Of a stretch of 64,000 nucleotides of DNA, positions 45,244-53,711 are shown one piece after another. The DNA is taken from the NCBI RefSeq assembly GCF_017569225.1, contig NZ_CP071868.1:930001-994000 (forward strand), given 5' to 3'. How positions within the stretch are numbered: the first letter of the stretch is position 1; each line of letters opens with the position of its first letter. Source of the DNA: Pengzhenrongella sicca. Lineage in GTDB: Bacteria; Actinomycetota; Actinomycetes; Actinomycetales; Cellulomonadaceae. The notes beneath the pieces were generated by a model that saw nothing but the letters and a program-made list of their open reading frames with translations, made no database searches and was not told the origin of the DNA. Both the position numbers and the translations under genes were made by a program.

Positions 45244-46341
45244 CTACGCCGGAATCCCGTAGGCGTCGAGCGTTCGGTCGGCGCACGTCGACCAGGACCA
45301 CCGCCGCGCCCAGGCGCGGCGCCGGTCCCGGTCGGCCGCACCGTCCGGCTGCTCCAGCACGTCGATGAGTGCCTCTGCAAGCGCGTCGGTGTCCGTCGGC
45401 GCGATTGCGACGCCGAGTCCTCCTGAGACCTCAAGCAGCACCGGGAGGTCCGAGATGACCACCGGACGACCGCACGCGAGGGCCTCAAGAACAGGTAGCC
45501 CGAAGCCTTCGTCGAGGGACGCGAGCACGAGGGCGCGGCTACCGGCGACCAGCGCTTGGAGCTCGCCGTCGTTCAGCCATCCGGTCAGGTGGACTCCGGG
45601 CCGGTCGCCCAGGTCCCGCTCCCGGCCCGCCGGCCCGGCCAGTACCAGATCCGGGAGTTGCGGGAACTGGCTGCGCGCGCGGCGGTGCGCGTCGAGCAGG
45701 CGGGGCAGGTTCTTTCGGGGGTCAAGAGACCCGACGTAGACGAGGTAGTCCGGTGGCAGCCCGCGGGAGGCGAGCCACGCCCTCGATGCCGCGGGTGCCG
45801 TGAACCACCCGTCGTCGACTCCGAGCGGGGTTGCCACGACCCTGCCGGGCTCGAGCCCGTAGAAGTCGCCGACGACGCCAGCCATCGTCTCGTTGAGGAC
45901 GGCGACCTGGGCCCCGCGGTCGAGAGCCCGGGCAACCAGGGTCTCGTATCGCCTGCTTGTCGCCGAGACGGTGTCGCGCCGCAGCGCGTACGTGAGGTCG
46001 TGGACCGTGACGACCTCGCGGGCACGACGCGTAGGCGGGGAGACGAAGTTGGTCCCGTGGAAGACATCGCAGCGGCCGACCAACGTCTCGATCCGCGGGT
46101 GGTCGGTGCGTTCCCATGCCGTGAACAGCGCCGTCGCCGGCACGGGCAGCCCGACGTGCTCGAAGGCGGGTGGGGCATCGGCCGGCCGGCCGCGGTGCCG
46201 CGTCCAGGTGCTGATGGCGAGCGACGCCTCAGCGTCGCGCCTGGCAATCGCTGCTGGCAGCTCGCGCAGCAAGTGCTCGACGTACCGACCGATGCCGGTC
46301 CGCACCCCGAGCAGCGCGGTCGCGTCGATCACGAGGCGCAC
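45244..46341 (-). CDS. GT4 family glycosyltransferase
   Basis: 365-residue GT-B glycosyltransferase. The N-terminal lobe begins with the acceptor-side motif DATALLGVRTGIGRYVEHLL. The C-terminal lobe has VGSLDPRKNLPRLLDA and the donor-site EGFGLPVLEALACGRPVV. No membrane segment. It follows the GT2 gene by five bases, so the two are one operon with the GtrA gene upstream. The start is the GTG at 46341. The window's last gene begins with a similar N-terminus. Confidence 0.9.
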   Translation of the reverse strand: MRLVIDATALLGVRTGIGRYVEHLLRELPAAIARRDAEASLAISTWTRHRGRPADAPPAFEHVGLPVPATALFTAWERTDHPRIETLVGRCDVFHGTNFVSPPTRRAREVVTVHDLTYALRRDTVSATSRRYETLVARALDRGAQVAVLNETMAGVVGDFYGLEPGRVVATPLGVDDGWFTAPAASRAWLASRGLPPDYLVYVGSLDPRKNLPRLLDAHRRARSQFPQLPDLVLAGPAGRERDLGDRPGVHLTGWLNDGELQALVAGSRALVLASLDEGFGLPVLEALACGRPVVISDLPVLLEVSGGLGVAIAPTDTDALAEALIDVLEQPDGAADRDRRRAWARRWSWSTCADRTLDAYGIPA

Positions 46342-46346
46342 GGACG

Positions 46347-47207
46347 CTAGCTCGCCTCGGGCGCCGGCACCGCTGGGCGCATGCGCTTGCCGAGCACCGC
46401 GTACGCGGCCCTGCGCTGCAGCTCGGCTTTGCGCGCCATGACGTTCCCCCGCCAGACGTCGGTCACCCGTACGGTCTCGGGCGCGAGCTCACGGGCGAGC
46501 CGGTGGAAGGCCTCAGCCTGGCTGCTCTGCTCGAGCGCGAGCCGGACGCTCCACTGGCCGGCGCTCACCCGAAAGGCGGCCAGCGAATCGTGTAGCGCCG
46601 CGAGATCTCCGTGCATGAGCACGCGGGCGTACGTTCCCGCGTCGATGTAGAACGGGTTCGTGCCGTCCCACCACCCGGCTGCTTCGAGAGCCGAGCGCCG
46701 GAACAGCACGCACGCCGGCTCGCCCAGTGGGTTCGTACCGCTGCGGACGATCGACCGCACGGCGAGCCGCCCATCGATCCGTCCGTACATTCCGTTCAGC
46801 CCGCGCGCGCGCAGGAACACTCGACCCTGCCCGTCGACCAGGTCGCGCGAGCACGCTGTCATCGCGACACCCGCGTCCAGGCGGTCAAGCTCGGCGACCT
46901 GGCGCTCGAGAATCGCAGGGTAGAGGAGGTCGTCGCCACACACGAGTTTGAGATACTCACCCGTCGCGGCCTGGCTGACGCAGTTCCAGTTCCGCTGGGC
47001 TCCTCCACCGGCCGGCGTGCGAGAGATTCGGACCCGAGAATCGGCGGCGTAGCGCTCGATCAGGATCGCGGTGTCGTCTGTGGACGAGTGGTCGGCGATG
47101 AGGAGCTCAAAATCAGCGAAGGTCTGCGCGAGCACCGAGTCGATCGTTTGCTCGATGTAGTCGGCATTGTTGAACGCCGGGACGACCACGGAGACGCGCG
47201 GGGTCAC
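46347..47207 (-). CDS. GT2 family glycosyltransferase
   Basis: 286-residue GT-A enzyme: VSVVVPAFNNADYIEQTIDS, the DHSSTDDT turn and CGDDLL as the metal-binding DxD-type segment. The frame is open far upstream; the GTG at 47207 overlaps the TGA of the GtrA gene (GTGA), which sets the start. No membrane helices are visible, so it probably adds a sugar to the growing glycan at the cytoplasmic face. Confidence 0.88.
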   Translation of the reverse strand: MTPRVSVVVPAFNNADYIEQTIDSVLAQTFADFELLIADHSSTDDTAILIERYAADSRVRISRTPAGGGAQRNWNCVSQAATGEYLKLVCGDDLLYPAILERQVAELDRLDAGVAMTACSRDLVDGQGRVFLRARGLNGMYGRIDGRLAVRSIVRSGTNPLGEPACVLFRRSALEAAGWWDGTNPFYIDAGTYARVLMHGDLAALHDSLAAFRVSAGQWSVRLALEQSSQAEAFHRLARELAPETVRVTDVWRGNVMARKAELQRRAAYAVLGKRMRPAVPAPEAS

Positions 47208-47734
47208 GGGGTAGCACCTGTGCTGCTGTGTGGTTTCGGATCGAGCACCGGCGGGCGGCGGAACGAGAATCCACGGTGCCCGAACCAGCTGACGAACATC
47301 GTGACCGTCGTGATCAGCAGCTGGGCGGGGATCGGGGGTACGCCGAAGGCCTCGACGAGCAGTGGCAGGAATGCGGCGTTGATGCCGAGCGCAGTGAGGT
47401 TGACCACCTCGAATCGAGCCAAGTCGAGCCAGACGTGACCCCGAACGCGGAACACAAAGCGGCGGTACAGCACGAAAGCGCACAGCACCGCGGCGACGTG
47501 CGCGCAGCCCAGGCTCGCCATGTAGCCGTAGCGGGTTCCGACCGTCAGCTGGAAAAGGACGAACCAGCCGGTGCCGACCAGCGTGTTGATCGCGCCGACG
47601 AGGAGAAAGGCGATGCGCTGATCCTTGACAAGGCTGAACAGCGGACCGAGCGCGCCCACCATGCCGGCCGGTGGCTGGCCGGCTTGCGCATCCGAAGGCT
47701 GGCTCACGTGACTCAATCGTCGGGGGGTAGACAC
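47204..47734 (-). CDS. GtrA-family membrane protein (copy 3)
   Basis: 176-residue four-helix GtrA protein, more distant from the two beside purK. The N-terminal 35 residues are cytoplasmic. GAINTLVGTGWF, YRRFVFRVRG and GHRGFSFRR mark the family. It heads a three-gene minus-strand operon with two glycosyltransferases. A GtrB-like transferase starts 46 bp away on the other strand, so the two may act as a GtrA/GtrB pair that makes and flips a lipid-linked sugar. Confidence 0.85.
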   Translation of the reverse strand: MSTPRRLSHVSQPSDAQAGQPPAGMVGALGPLFSLVKDQRIAFLLVGAINTLVGTGWFVLFQLTVGTRYGYMASLGCAHVAAVLCAFVLYRRFVFRVRGHVWLDLARFEVVNLTALGINAAFLPLLVEAFGVPPIPAQLLITTVTMFVSWFGHRGFSFRRPPVLDPKPHSSTGATP

Positions 47735-47768
47735 GGTGGGCCCCGACGTCCGGGGGTGTCGGGACGAC

Positions 47769-47774
47769 TATAGT
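47769..47774 (+). promoter_or_regulatory. -10 box of the GtrB-like gene
   Basis: TATAGT with six bases to GTG at 47781, in the 46-bp divergent gap with GtrA copy 3. Confidence 0.6.
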
Positions 47775-47780
47775 CGCTTC

Positions 47781-48794
47781 GTGATGAGCGCAGCCGACCG
47801 TCCGGAAGGGCGCACCCACCGACTCTCAGTCGTGATTCCGGTGTACCAGGGAGAGATCACCCTCACGGAACTCCTGGGTGAGCTCGACCACCTGACGAGC
47901 GAGTTCACCACCCCGGACGGCAATGTCGCGGTCGTGGCCGAGGTCTTGCTGGTCTTCGACAACGGTCCCGACGGCTCGGCCTCCGTGATCCGGACACTCG
48001 CCGAGAAGTACCCGATGGTGCGGCCGGTCTGGCTGAGCAGGAACTTCGGGCAGCATGCGGCGACCCTGGCCGGGATGGCCTCGTCCGGGGGCGACTGGAT
48101 CGTCACGATGGACGAGGACGGGCAGCACGACCCCGCCGACATCGGTCGAATGCTCGACGTGGCTATGCGCGCAGGCGCGAGTGTCATCTACGCCAAGCCG
48201 GAAAACGCGGCGCCGCACGGGGTCGTTCGCAATGCCGCCTCCAAGGGGGCCAAGCGCGCGATCCGTGCGCTCGCCGGTGGACTGGACACGACGGTGTACC
48301 AGAGCTACCGGCTCATGCTGGGCGAGGTGGGTCGCAGCGTCGCCGCGTACGCGGGTGCAGGCGTCTACCTCGACGTTGCCCTGGGGTGGGTGGCCGGTGA
48401 CGTCGCGACCTGCCCCGTGCTGCTCCGCGCCGAAGGCGGCCGCCGCTCCGGGTACAACCTCCGTTCGCTCCTCTCGCACTTCTGGCGCCTGGTCCTCTCC
48501 AGCGGCACGCGTGGACTCCGGGTCGTCAGCGTGACGGGCTTCCTGTTCGGGGTGGCCGGGCTGCTGCTCGCGATCGTGATCCTTGTCGGAAGGCTGGCCG
48601 GCGACGCGACGCCCGCAGGATGGACCTCGATGGTGATCATCGTGCTGCTGACGACGGGCGCCGTGCTGTTCTCGCTCGGCATCGTGGCCGAGTACATCGG
48701 CGTCGCGGTCAACATGGCGATGGGCAAACCGCTCTACCTCATTGTGAGCGATCGCGAGGCCGGCCCGCTCGGTTGGCATCGACCGCTGCCATGA
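47781..48794 (+). CDS. polyprenyl-phosphate glycosyltransferase, GtrB/ArnC-like
   Basis: 337-residue GT2 enzyme with two C-terminal membrane helices (about 250-275 and 285-315), the layout of GtrB/DPM1-type enzymes that load a sugar on undecaprenyl phosphate. Motifs are VVIPVYQGE, the MDEDGQHDP metal-binding site and LSRNFGQHAATLAGM. The GTG at 47781 and the ATG at 47784 are both in frame; the GTG fits the leaderless promoter. It is followed by an SDR gene with ATGA overlap. Confidence 0.88.
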   Translation: MMSAADRPEGRTHRLSVVIPVYQGEITLTELLGELDHLTSEFTTPDGNVAVVAEVLLVFDNGPDGSASVIRTLAEKYPMVRPVWLSRNFGQHAATLAGMASSGGDWIVTMDEDGQHDPADIGRMLDVAMRAGASVIYAKPENAAPHGVVRNAASKGAKRAIRALAGGLDTTVYQSYRLMLGEVGRSVAAYAGAGVYLDVALGWVAGDVATCPVLLRAEGGRRSGYNLRSLLSHFWRLVLSSGTRGLRVVSVTGFLFGVAGLLLAIVILVGRLAGDATPAGWTSMVIIVLLTTGAVLFSLGIVAEYIGVAVNMAMGKPLYLIVSDREAGPLGWHRPLP

Positions 48795-49762
48795 CGCCGG
48801 GGCCGCCGATCTGGGTGGTGGGTGCCGGCGGACTCCTCGGCGGAGCAATCGTTCGGCTGGCCGGCACACACGGCCGTGATGTGCTCGTGTCCAGCATCCC
48901 GTGGCACGACGCGGCCGCCGCGGCCACGGCGCTTGCCCAGGACCTCGACGCCGTCGTCGTACGTGCGGCCGGCGGGCCGTGGGACCTCCTGTGGTGCGCG
49001 GGTTCGGGCGTCACCTCGACCGGAGAGCGCCTGCTCGACGCGGAGGTACGCACGATCCGGCAGTTCATCGACGAGGCGATCGAACGCCATGGCGCGGGCC
49101 TCGGGCGCGGGGCAGTCTTCATGGCGTCGACGGCTGGCGGGATCTACGCCGGTTCGGTCGACCCTCCCTTCGACGAGCTCTCGCCGCCGCAGCCCTTGTC
49201 GGCCTACGGAGAAGCCAAGCTCGCGGCCGAGAAGGAGTTCGCACGCCTCGCCGCGGAGGTCGGGTGCCGGGTGCTCGTCGGTCGGATGTCGAATCTCTAC
49301 GGTCCCGGGCAGAACCTCGCGAAGTCCCAGGGACTGATTTCACAGCTGTGCCGGTCGCAGCTCCTTGGCGAGCCGATCGGTGTCTATGTCTCGCTCGACA
49401 CCGTGCGGGACTACCTGTTCGTGGACGATGCCGCCGCGCTCATCCTCGACGGCCTGGCCATGCTGCGCGACCGCGCGAGCGCGGGCTCGACCGTCGTCAA
49501 GATCCTGGCCTCGCAGCGCTCGTCCTCGGTTGCTGCAGTGCTCGGCGAGTTCCGACGCATCTTCAAGCGTGGGCAGCTCCTTCGGCTGGCCGCCTCAGCG
49601 CAGTCCGGTCAGCAGGCCCGGGACCTGAGGTTCCGCTCGGTCGTGTGGACCGACCTGGACCGCCGAACGATGACTCCGCTGCCGGCGGGCATTGCCGCGA
49701 CGGCGGCCGACATCGGGCGGCGCATCCGAGCGGGAGAGCTCGCCGCGGTCGCCCGGACGTAG
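48791..49762 (+). CDS. NAD(P)-dependent epimerase/dehydratase-like SDR protein
   Basis: 323-residue extended SDR. The nucleotide-binding turn is GAGGLLGGAI, and the active-site region has ASTAGGIYAG and AYGEAKLAAE (Tyr-x3-Lys). VRDYLFVDDAA is the typical C-terminal motif. Sequence alone does not say whether it is an epimerase, dehydratase or reductase. It could be the reductase that completes a GDP- or dTDP-deoxysugar, since none other is obvious here. It is co-transcribed with the GtrB-like gene. Confidence 0.8.
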   Translation: MTPGPPIWVVGAGGLLGGAIVRLAGTHGRDVLVSSIPWHDAAAAATALAQDLDAVVVRAAGGPWDLLWCAGSGVTSTGERLLDAEVRTIRQFIDEAIERHGAGLGRGAVFMASTAGGIYAGSVDPPFDELSPPQPLSAYGEAKLAAEKEFARLAAEVGCRVLVGRMSNLYGPGQNLAKSQGLISQLCRSQLLGEPIGVYVSLDTVRDYLFVDDAAALILDGLAMLRDRASAGSTVVKILASQRSSSVAAVLGEFRRIFKRGQLLRLAASAQSGQQARDLRFRSVVWTDLDRRTMTPLPAGIAATAADIGRRIRAGELAAVART

Positions 49763-49799
49763 GCATCGATGTGAGTCCCGTGCGTGCTCGGCAGGCGGC

Positions 49800-51320
49800 C
49801 TAGCCGCCGACGACGTACTCCCAGGCCTCCGTCGCGTACTGGTCCCACGTCCGCCCGGGGACGTCCCGGGCCTCGGTCACGAGGCGAGCGTGCGCCTGCT
49901 CGTCGTCGACGAGCGTCGTGATGGCCTGCGCGATCGCATGGTCGTCGCGCGGATCGACGAGAAGCGCGCCGCCCGCCTGCCCGATCTCCTGCATGCTGCC
50001 GAAGGACGAGGTGATGACGGGGGTGCCCGACGCGATCGCCTCGGCCACCGGCAGGCCGTACCCCTCGTTGAGAGAAGGGAACACGACGCATCGCGCCACG
50101 TCGTAGGCGGCCCACAAGAGGTCGTCCGAGAGCGCCGAGACGGACTGAACGGGCCGGCCTGCCTCCTGGAGCTCCGACATGCGCTCCCGGAAGCCCTCGC
50201 CGCCCCACGAGTTGCCGCCGACGAACACGAGGCTGAAGCGCGTGCCGGCCCGCCAGGCCAGCTCGGCCCCCTGCAGCACCGCGAGGTGGTTCTTGCGCGG
50301 CTCGTGGCTGCCGACGCAGAGGATCAAGGGCAGGGCGTCGGTCGTGAGCGTCGACCGCACCATCTCGACCGCGTGGGGAGTGGGCTTCTCCGCCTCGACG
50401 GGGAGCATGATCGTGGCGATGCCCGGCCCGGGCAGGCCGACGCCGACCAGCATCTCGCGCCATCCCTCGTACTCGCGGGCCGCGGCGTGGGAGATCGCTG
50501 CGACCCGGTCCATGTGGCGCACCGCCGCCAGGTTGTTGGCGAAGGCGGTGCCCATTTCGGCACCGATCGTCTCGCCGCTGCTGAGCGGCACGCAGTCGAA
50601 GCCGATCACCGATGTCCGCGACCGGGAGAACCGGGCCAGCGCGAGAAGCCGGTTCGTCCGACGCATCTCGGTGGCGAGCTCAGGCAGGATGTACGTGGCG
50701 CCCCACGGGACGACGATGGTGCCGTCACCGCCGACATGGTGCACGGTCGTCTCGTCGCCACCTCGCAGCGCCACCGCTCGCTCGGACTCGTCCAAGAGCC
50801 GCATCGCGCGGTGATCCTGCGTCCAGCCCACGAGGGTGATCTCATGGTCGCGAGACCACCTGGAGGTGGTCTGCCGCGCGACCCGTTGGATGCCCGTGGC
50901 GAGCGCCGTGTGGGACGTGTGCTCGACGTCGACCAGGACGGTGCCGCTCATGACCGTGACTGTGCGCAGCTCTCGGCCGCGGTGCAGCGGATTGGCGGAG
51001 GGCAGGAGGATTCGTCGCAGGACGTCGAGCGGCCCGTCGAGCGCGATCTCCCGCGCGGCTGCGATGACGTCGGCCTCGAGCGGGAGCTCGGCGCGGAGCA
51101 CCGCGAGCGTGAGCCACACCGTGCTCTGGTCGGGCGCCGAGAGCAGGCGGACCACCAGGGGGATCAGTTCGCGGCCGGACTCTGGGGGGACCTGTCGCTC
51201 GTCGAGGGCGCCGACGAGGGCTCGGAGTCGTTGCCGCAGCGACGCCGAGCGCGCCGAACGGCGCACATCGACGATGGAGCCCAGACGCCGTTCGGAGATC
51301 CCCGCACGCCAGCCGTTCAC
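49800..51320 (-). CDS. GT4 family glycosyltransferase with N-terminal helical extension (copy 1)
   Basis: 506 residues. The first 130 are helical and of unknown role. The GT4 part starts at VLVDVEHTSHTALATGIQRVARQ, then has VGSHEPRKNHLAVL and the donor site EGYGLPVAEAIASGTPVI. The GTG at 51320 overlaps the upstream gene's TGA (GTGA); the longer frame to 51647 is a shadow. It is the third gene of a minus-strand operon with a close paralog. Such paired enzymes occur in synthesis of deoxyhexose polymers exported by Wzm/Wzt. Confidence 0.88.
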   Translation of the reverse strand: MNGWRAGISERRLGSIVDVRRSARSASLRQRLRALVGALDERQVPPESGRELIPLVVRLLSAPDQSTVWLTLAVLRAELPLEADVIAAAREIALDGPLDVLRRILLPSANPLHRGRELRTVTVMSGTVLVDVEHTSHTALATGIQRVARQTTSRWSRDHEITLVGWTQDHRAMRLLDESERAVALRGGDETTVHHVGGDGTIVVPWGATYILPELATEMRRTNRLLALARFSRSRTSVIGFDCVPLSSGETIGAEMGTAFANNLAAVRHMDRVAAISHAAAREYEGWREMLVGVGLPGPGIATIMLPVEAEKPTPHAVEMVRSTLTTDALPLILCVGSHEPRKNHLAVLQGAELAWRAGTRFSLVFVGGNSWGGEGFRERMSELQEAGRPVQSVSALSDDLLWAAYDVARCVVFPSLNEGYGLPVAEAIASGTPVITSSFGSMQEIGQAGGALLVDPRDDHAIAQAITTLVDDEQAHARLVTEARDVPGRTWDQYATEAWEYVVGG

Positions 51321-52822
51321 GCGCTGACCTCGACCTTCTCGACGAGCTGAGTCCAGAGCTCGCGCGCATAGTCCGACCAGGTGCGCGGAGGTCGGGCGTG
51401 TGCCTCGGCGGTGAGAGCCGCGAGCCGCTCGTCGTCCGTGAGTAGGAGGCGCATCGCCGACGCCAGAGCCTCGTCGTCTCGCGGATCGATCATGATCGCC
51501 CCGCCTTCGTGGGCGATCTGCGCCATTGAACCGATGTTGCTCGTGATCGCCGGCGTCCCGACCGCGAGCGACTCGGCGACTGGCAGACCGAATCCCTCGT
51601 GCAGCGATGGAAACACGGTGAAACGAGCGGCACGGTAGGCCTTCCACAGGGAGTTGTCGGTGACGCCGCGGCCGACGCTCACGGGTCGACCACGGCGGCG
51701 CAGCGACCGGAGCACGGAGTCAAAACCGGCAGAAGCCCAGCTCGAGCCCCCGATGAACTCAAGCCGGAACTTCAAGCCCTCGCGCCAGAGCACCTCGGAC
51801 GCGTGGAGCACCGCGAGATGGTTCTTGCGCGGCTCGTGGCTGCCGACGACGAGAACGAGGGGCAGCTCCCGGGCCGTCCCCACCGGCGGCGCGACGGCCG
51901 AGGCCGGAATCTCGACGGGGAGTGTGCACTCGGAGACCTCCGGCCCCGCCAGGCCCTGGGCGGGCAGCATGTGCACGAACCCGCGGAACTCCGCGCTCGC
52001 CGAGGCGCTGATCCCGCTGACGCGGCGCGAGTGCTTGATGATCGTCAGGTACCGGACGAACCGACGTGGCTCGACCGGAGGCATCAGGTCGGCGCTCACC
52101 ACGGGGATGAAGTCGTACCCGATCGCGCTGACCGCCGTGCCGGAATGCTCGGCGAGGCTGGCGAGGGCGGTGCAGCGATCGGGACCGGGCACCTCGGGGA
52201 GCACCAGCACGCTCTGCCACGGGACGATCACGCGCGGGGCGCTCGCGCCACGCGCGGGCGCTGGACGTCGGGTGCCGGACCACCGCAGCACGCGGTCCTC
52301 CTCATCGGGACCGAGGGCCCGAAAGGCACCGCTCGCAGTCCAGGAGACGAGCGTGATGTCATGCTCGCGCTCCCAGATCGGCACCGTAGACCGAACGACC
52401 CGCTGGATCCCGGTGTTCAGGTCGTTGCGAGAGCTGAAGTCGACGTCCACGAGCACGGCATCGACGACGACGTCGATCTCGGTCAGCGGTGCGCCGGTCG
52501 CCCGAAGTTCGGCGAGGCCGAGGTCAAGGAGCCACAGCATTCCGTCGGCCGTCGTGTCGAGCTCGAGGCGGCGTCGCGTCGCGCGGACGGTCGCGTCGTC
52601 GGGGAACGTCCCCGAGATGGCCACCAAGAGCAGCCACGTGGCCGCGGTGCCGTCGCTGGAGCGGACATGGCCGACGAGCGCATGGAGGATCGTCGCCGCG
52701 TCGGCGGCCGGGTTGGCCGACGGTTCGAACTCTTCGGACAGCAGCACTGTCGCGGCGGCGCGCAGGCGCTGGGCGAGGGCGGCTCGCACCGCGGTGGCGT
52801 CAGCGGGTCGCTGCATCTGCAC
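51317..52822 (-). CDS. GT4 family glycosyltransferase with N-terminal helical extension (copy 2)
   Basis: 501 residues, built as its neighbour: about 140 helical residues, then VLVDVDFSSRNDLNTGIQRVVRST, VGSHEPRKNHLAVLHA and EGFGLPVAESLAVGTPAI. The two are tandem paralogs. The GTG at 52822 lies 20 bases inside the upstream gene. Probably a cytoplasmic mannosyl- or rhamnosyl-type transferase; the donor is inferred from the neighbouring gmd genes. Confidence 0.88.
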   Translation of the reverse strand: MQMQRPADATAVRAALAQRLRAAATVLLSEEFEPSANPAADAATILHALVGHVRSSDGTAATWLLLVAISGTFPDDATVRATRRRLELDTTADGMLWLLDLGLAELRATGAPLTEIDVVVDAVLVDVDFSSRNDLNTGIQRVVRSTVPIWEREHDITLVSWTASGAFRALGPDEEDRVLRWSGTRRPAPARGASAPRVIVPWQSVLVLPEVPGPDRCTALASLAEHSGTAVSAIGYDFIPVVSADLMPPVEPRRFVRYLTIIKHSRRVSGISASASAEFRGFVHMLPAQGLAGPEVSECTLPVEIPASAVAPPVGTARELPLVLVVGSHEPRKNHLAVLHASEVLWREGLKFRLEFIGGSSWASAGFDSVLRSLRRRGRPVSVGRGVTDNSLWKAYRAARFTVFPSLHEGFGLPVAESLAVGTPAITSNIGSMAQIAHEGGAIMIDPRDDEALASAMRLLLTDDERLAALTAEAHARPPRTWSDYARELWTQLVEKVEVSA

Positions 52823-53591
52823 GAGCCTTTCGGGCGGAGCGGTTCAAGATCGTCTTCACGACGCGAAGTGGCCGGGTGATCCGCCAGGACAGCGTCTGGT
52901 GCAGGGCCGTGAGCTCGGCGGCGATCGCTTCGTTGCTCCGGCCGCGCCCGGCGTACTCGATGGCGGCTTCGGACCATCGCTCCATCGCGCGAGCGCGCCA
53001 GGTGGTGTTCTCCTGCTCGAGCGCTGCAATCCTCGTCTTCAGGTCTGCCCTCTCAGCCTCCACTTCGCGTAGCCGCCGCTCAAGCTCCGAGACCTCGAGC
53101 GTCTGAAACGAATCGTCAGGGCCTGCCGGGTGATCCACCTGGGCCAAGAGCGCGGCGCTGTGCTCGGGCGCTACGAGGTACTGCGCCGCGCCGTCGAAGA
53201 GCGCGGGTTCGTAGCCGGCCGCCAGGAGAAGGGCGAGTCCGGACGCGGCCTCAGCAGGGGCACTTCGCGTCGCGGCGGGCGCAGCGAGCACCGCGATCCA
53301 GGGCCGCACGGTGAGGAGGTCGAGCGCGCCGACGACGGCGCCGGTCGGATCCGCGACGCCGATCAGGACGGCATGCAGCGGCTCTGCGCTCGACGGGGGC
53401 TGGGTGTGCAGGGAGTCGACGGCCACGGTCGTTCCTACCCAGCCGCGCGACTCGAGCGCGACGCAGCGGCTAAGGGCGTTCGGGTCGGCGGTCACCTCGA
53501 GGAACCGTGGCTGACTGAGTCCCCCCAGGGCCCGGTGGAGGATCACATCTTCGCGTCGAGGCGCGAGGGACACAAAGAGTTCGGCGGGCAC
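52800..53591 (-). CDS. degenerate FkbM-methyltransferase-like protein with coiled coil
   Basis: 263 residues from the GTG at 53591, which lies behind a TAGACT box; the frame is open to 53681. Residues 1-160 align by eye with the N-terminal part of FkbM methyltransferases (REDVILHRAL, then a strand, then SRCVALESRGWVG). The SAM-binding D-V-G-A-N segment has become EVTADPN, and the downstream motifs are lost. It is followed by a heptad-rich helix at about 165-205 (LERRLREVEAERADLKTRI). The C-terminus is basic with a WRITRPLR segment. It is probably non-catalytic and may be a scaffold for the glycosyltransferases behind it. Confidence 0.65.
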   Translation of the reverse strand: MPAELFVSLAPRREDVILHRALGGLSQPRFLEVTADPNALSRCVALESRGWVGTTVAVDSLHTQPPSSAEPLHAVLIGVADPTGAVVGALDLLTVRPWIAVLAAPAATRSAPAEAASGLALLLAAGYEPALFDGAAQYLVAPEHSAALLAQVDHPAGPDDSFQTLEVSELERRLREVEAERADLKTRIAALEQENTTWRARAMERWSEAAIEYAGRGRSNEAIAAELTALHQTLSWRITRPLRVVKTILNRSARKARADAATR

Positions 53592-53598
53592 CCGGTTG

Positions 53599-53604
53599 AG
53601 TCTA
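53599..53604 (-). promoter_or_regulatory. -10 box of the FkbM-like/GT4 operon
   Basis: TAGACT on the minus strand with seven bases to the GTG at 53591. It decides this start over the ATG at 53681. Confidence 0.6.
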
Positions 53605-53665
53605 CCGACCCGTCGACTGGCCCAGCCTCGCCCGTCGAATGGGGTGAAGCCGGTGTCGTGGCCGG

Positions 53666-53671
53666 TAGAGT
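53666..53671 (+). promoter_or_regulatory. -10 box of the gmd operon
   Basis: TAGAGT, 39 bases before the gmd ATG. The transcript would begin near 53676-53680 and carry the SD AGGTG at 53702-53706. Confidence 0.5.
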
Positions 53672-53675
53672 TTCG

Positions 53676-53711
53676 ATGCAAACACTCGCCGACGACCGAA
53701 CAGGTGTCTGA
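53676..53711 (+). CDS. possible 11-residue leader ORF of gmd
   Basis: An ATG four bases past the -10 box opens an 11-codon frame whose TGA overlaps the gmd ATG by one base (TGATG). It would be leaderless and coupled to gmd. The peptide has no stalling-type run of a single codon. It may be chance. Confidence 0.25.
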   Translation: MQTLADDRTGV

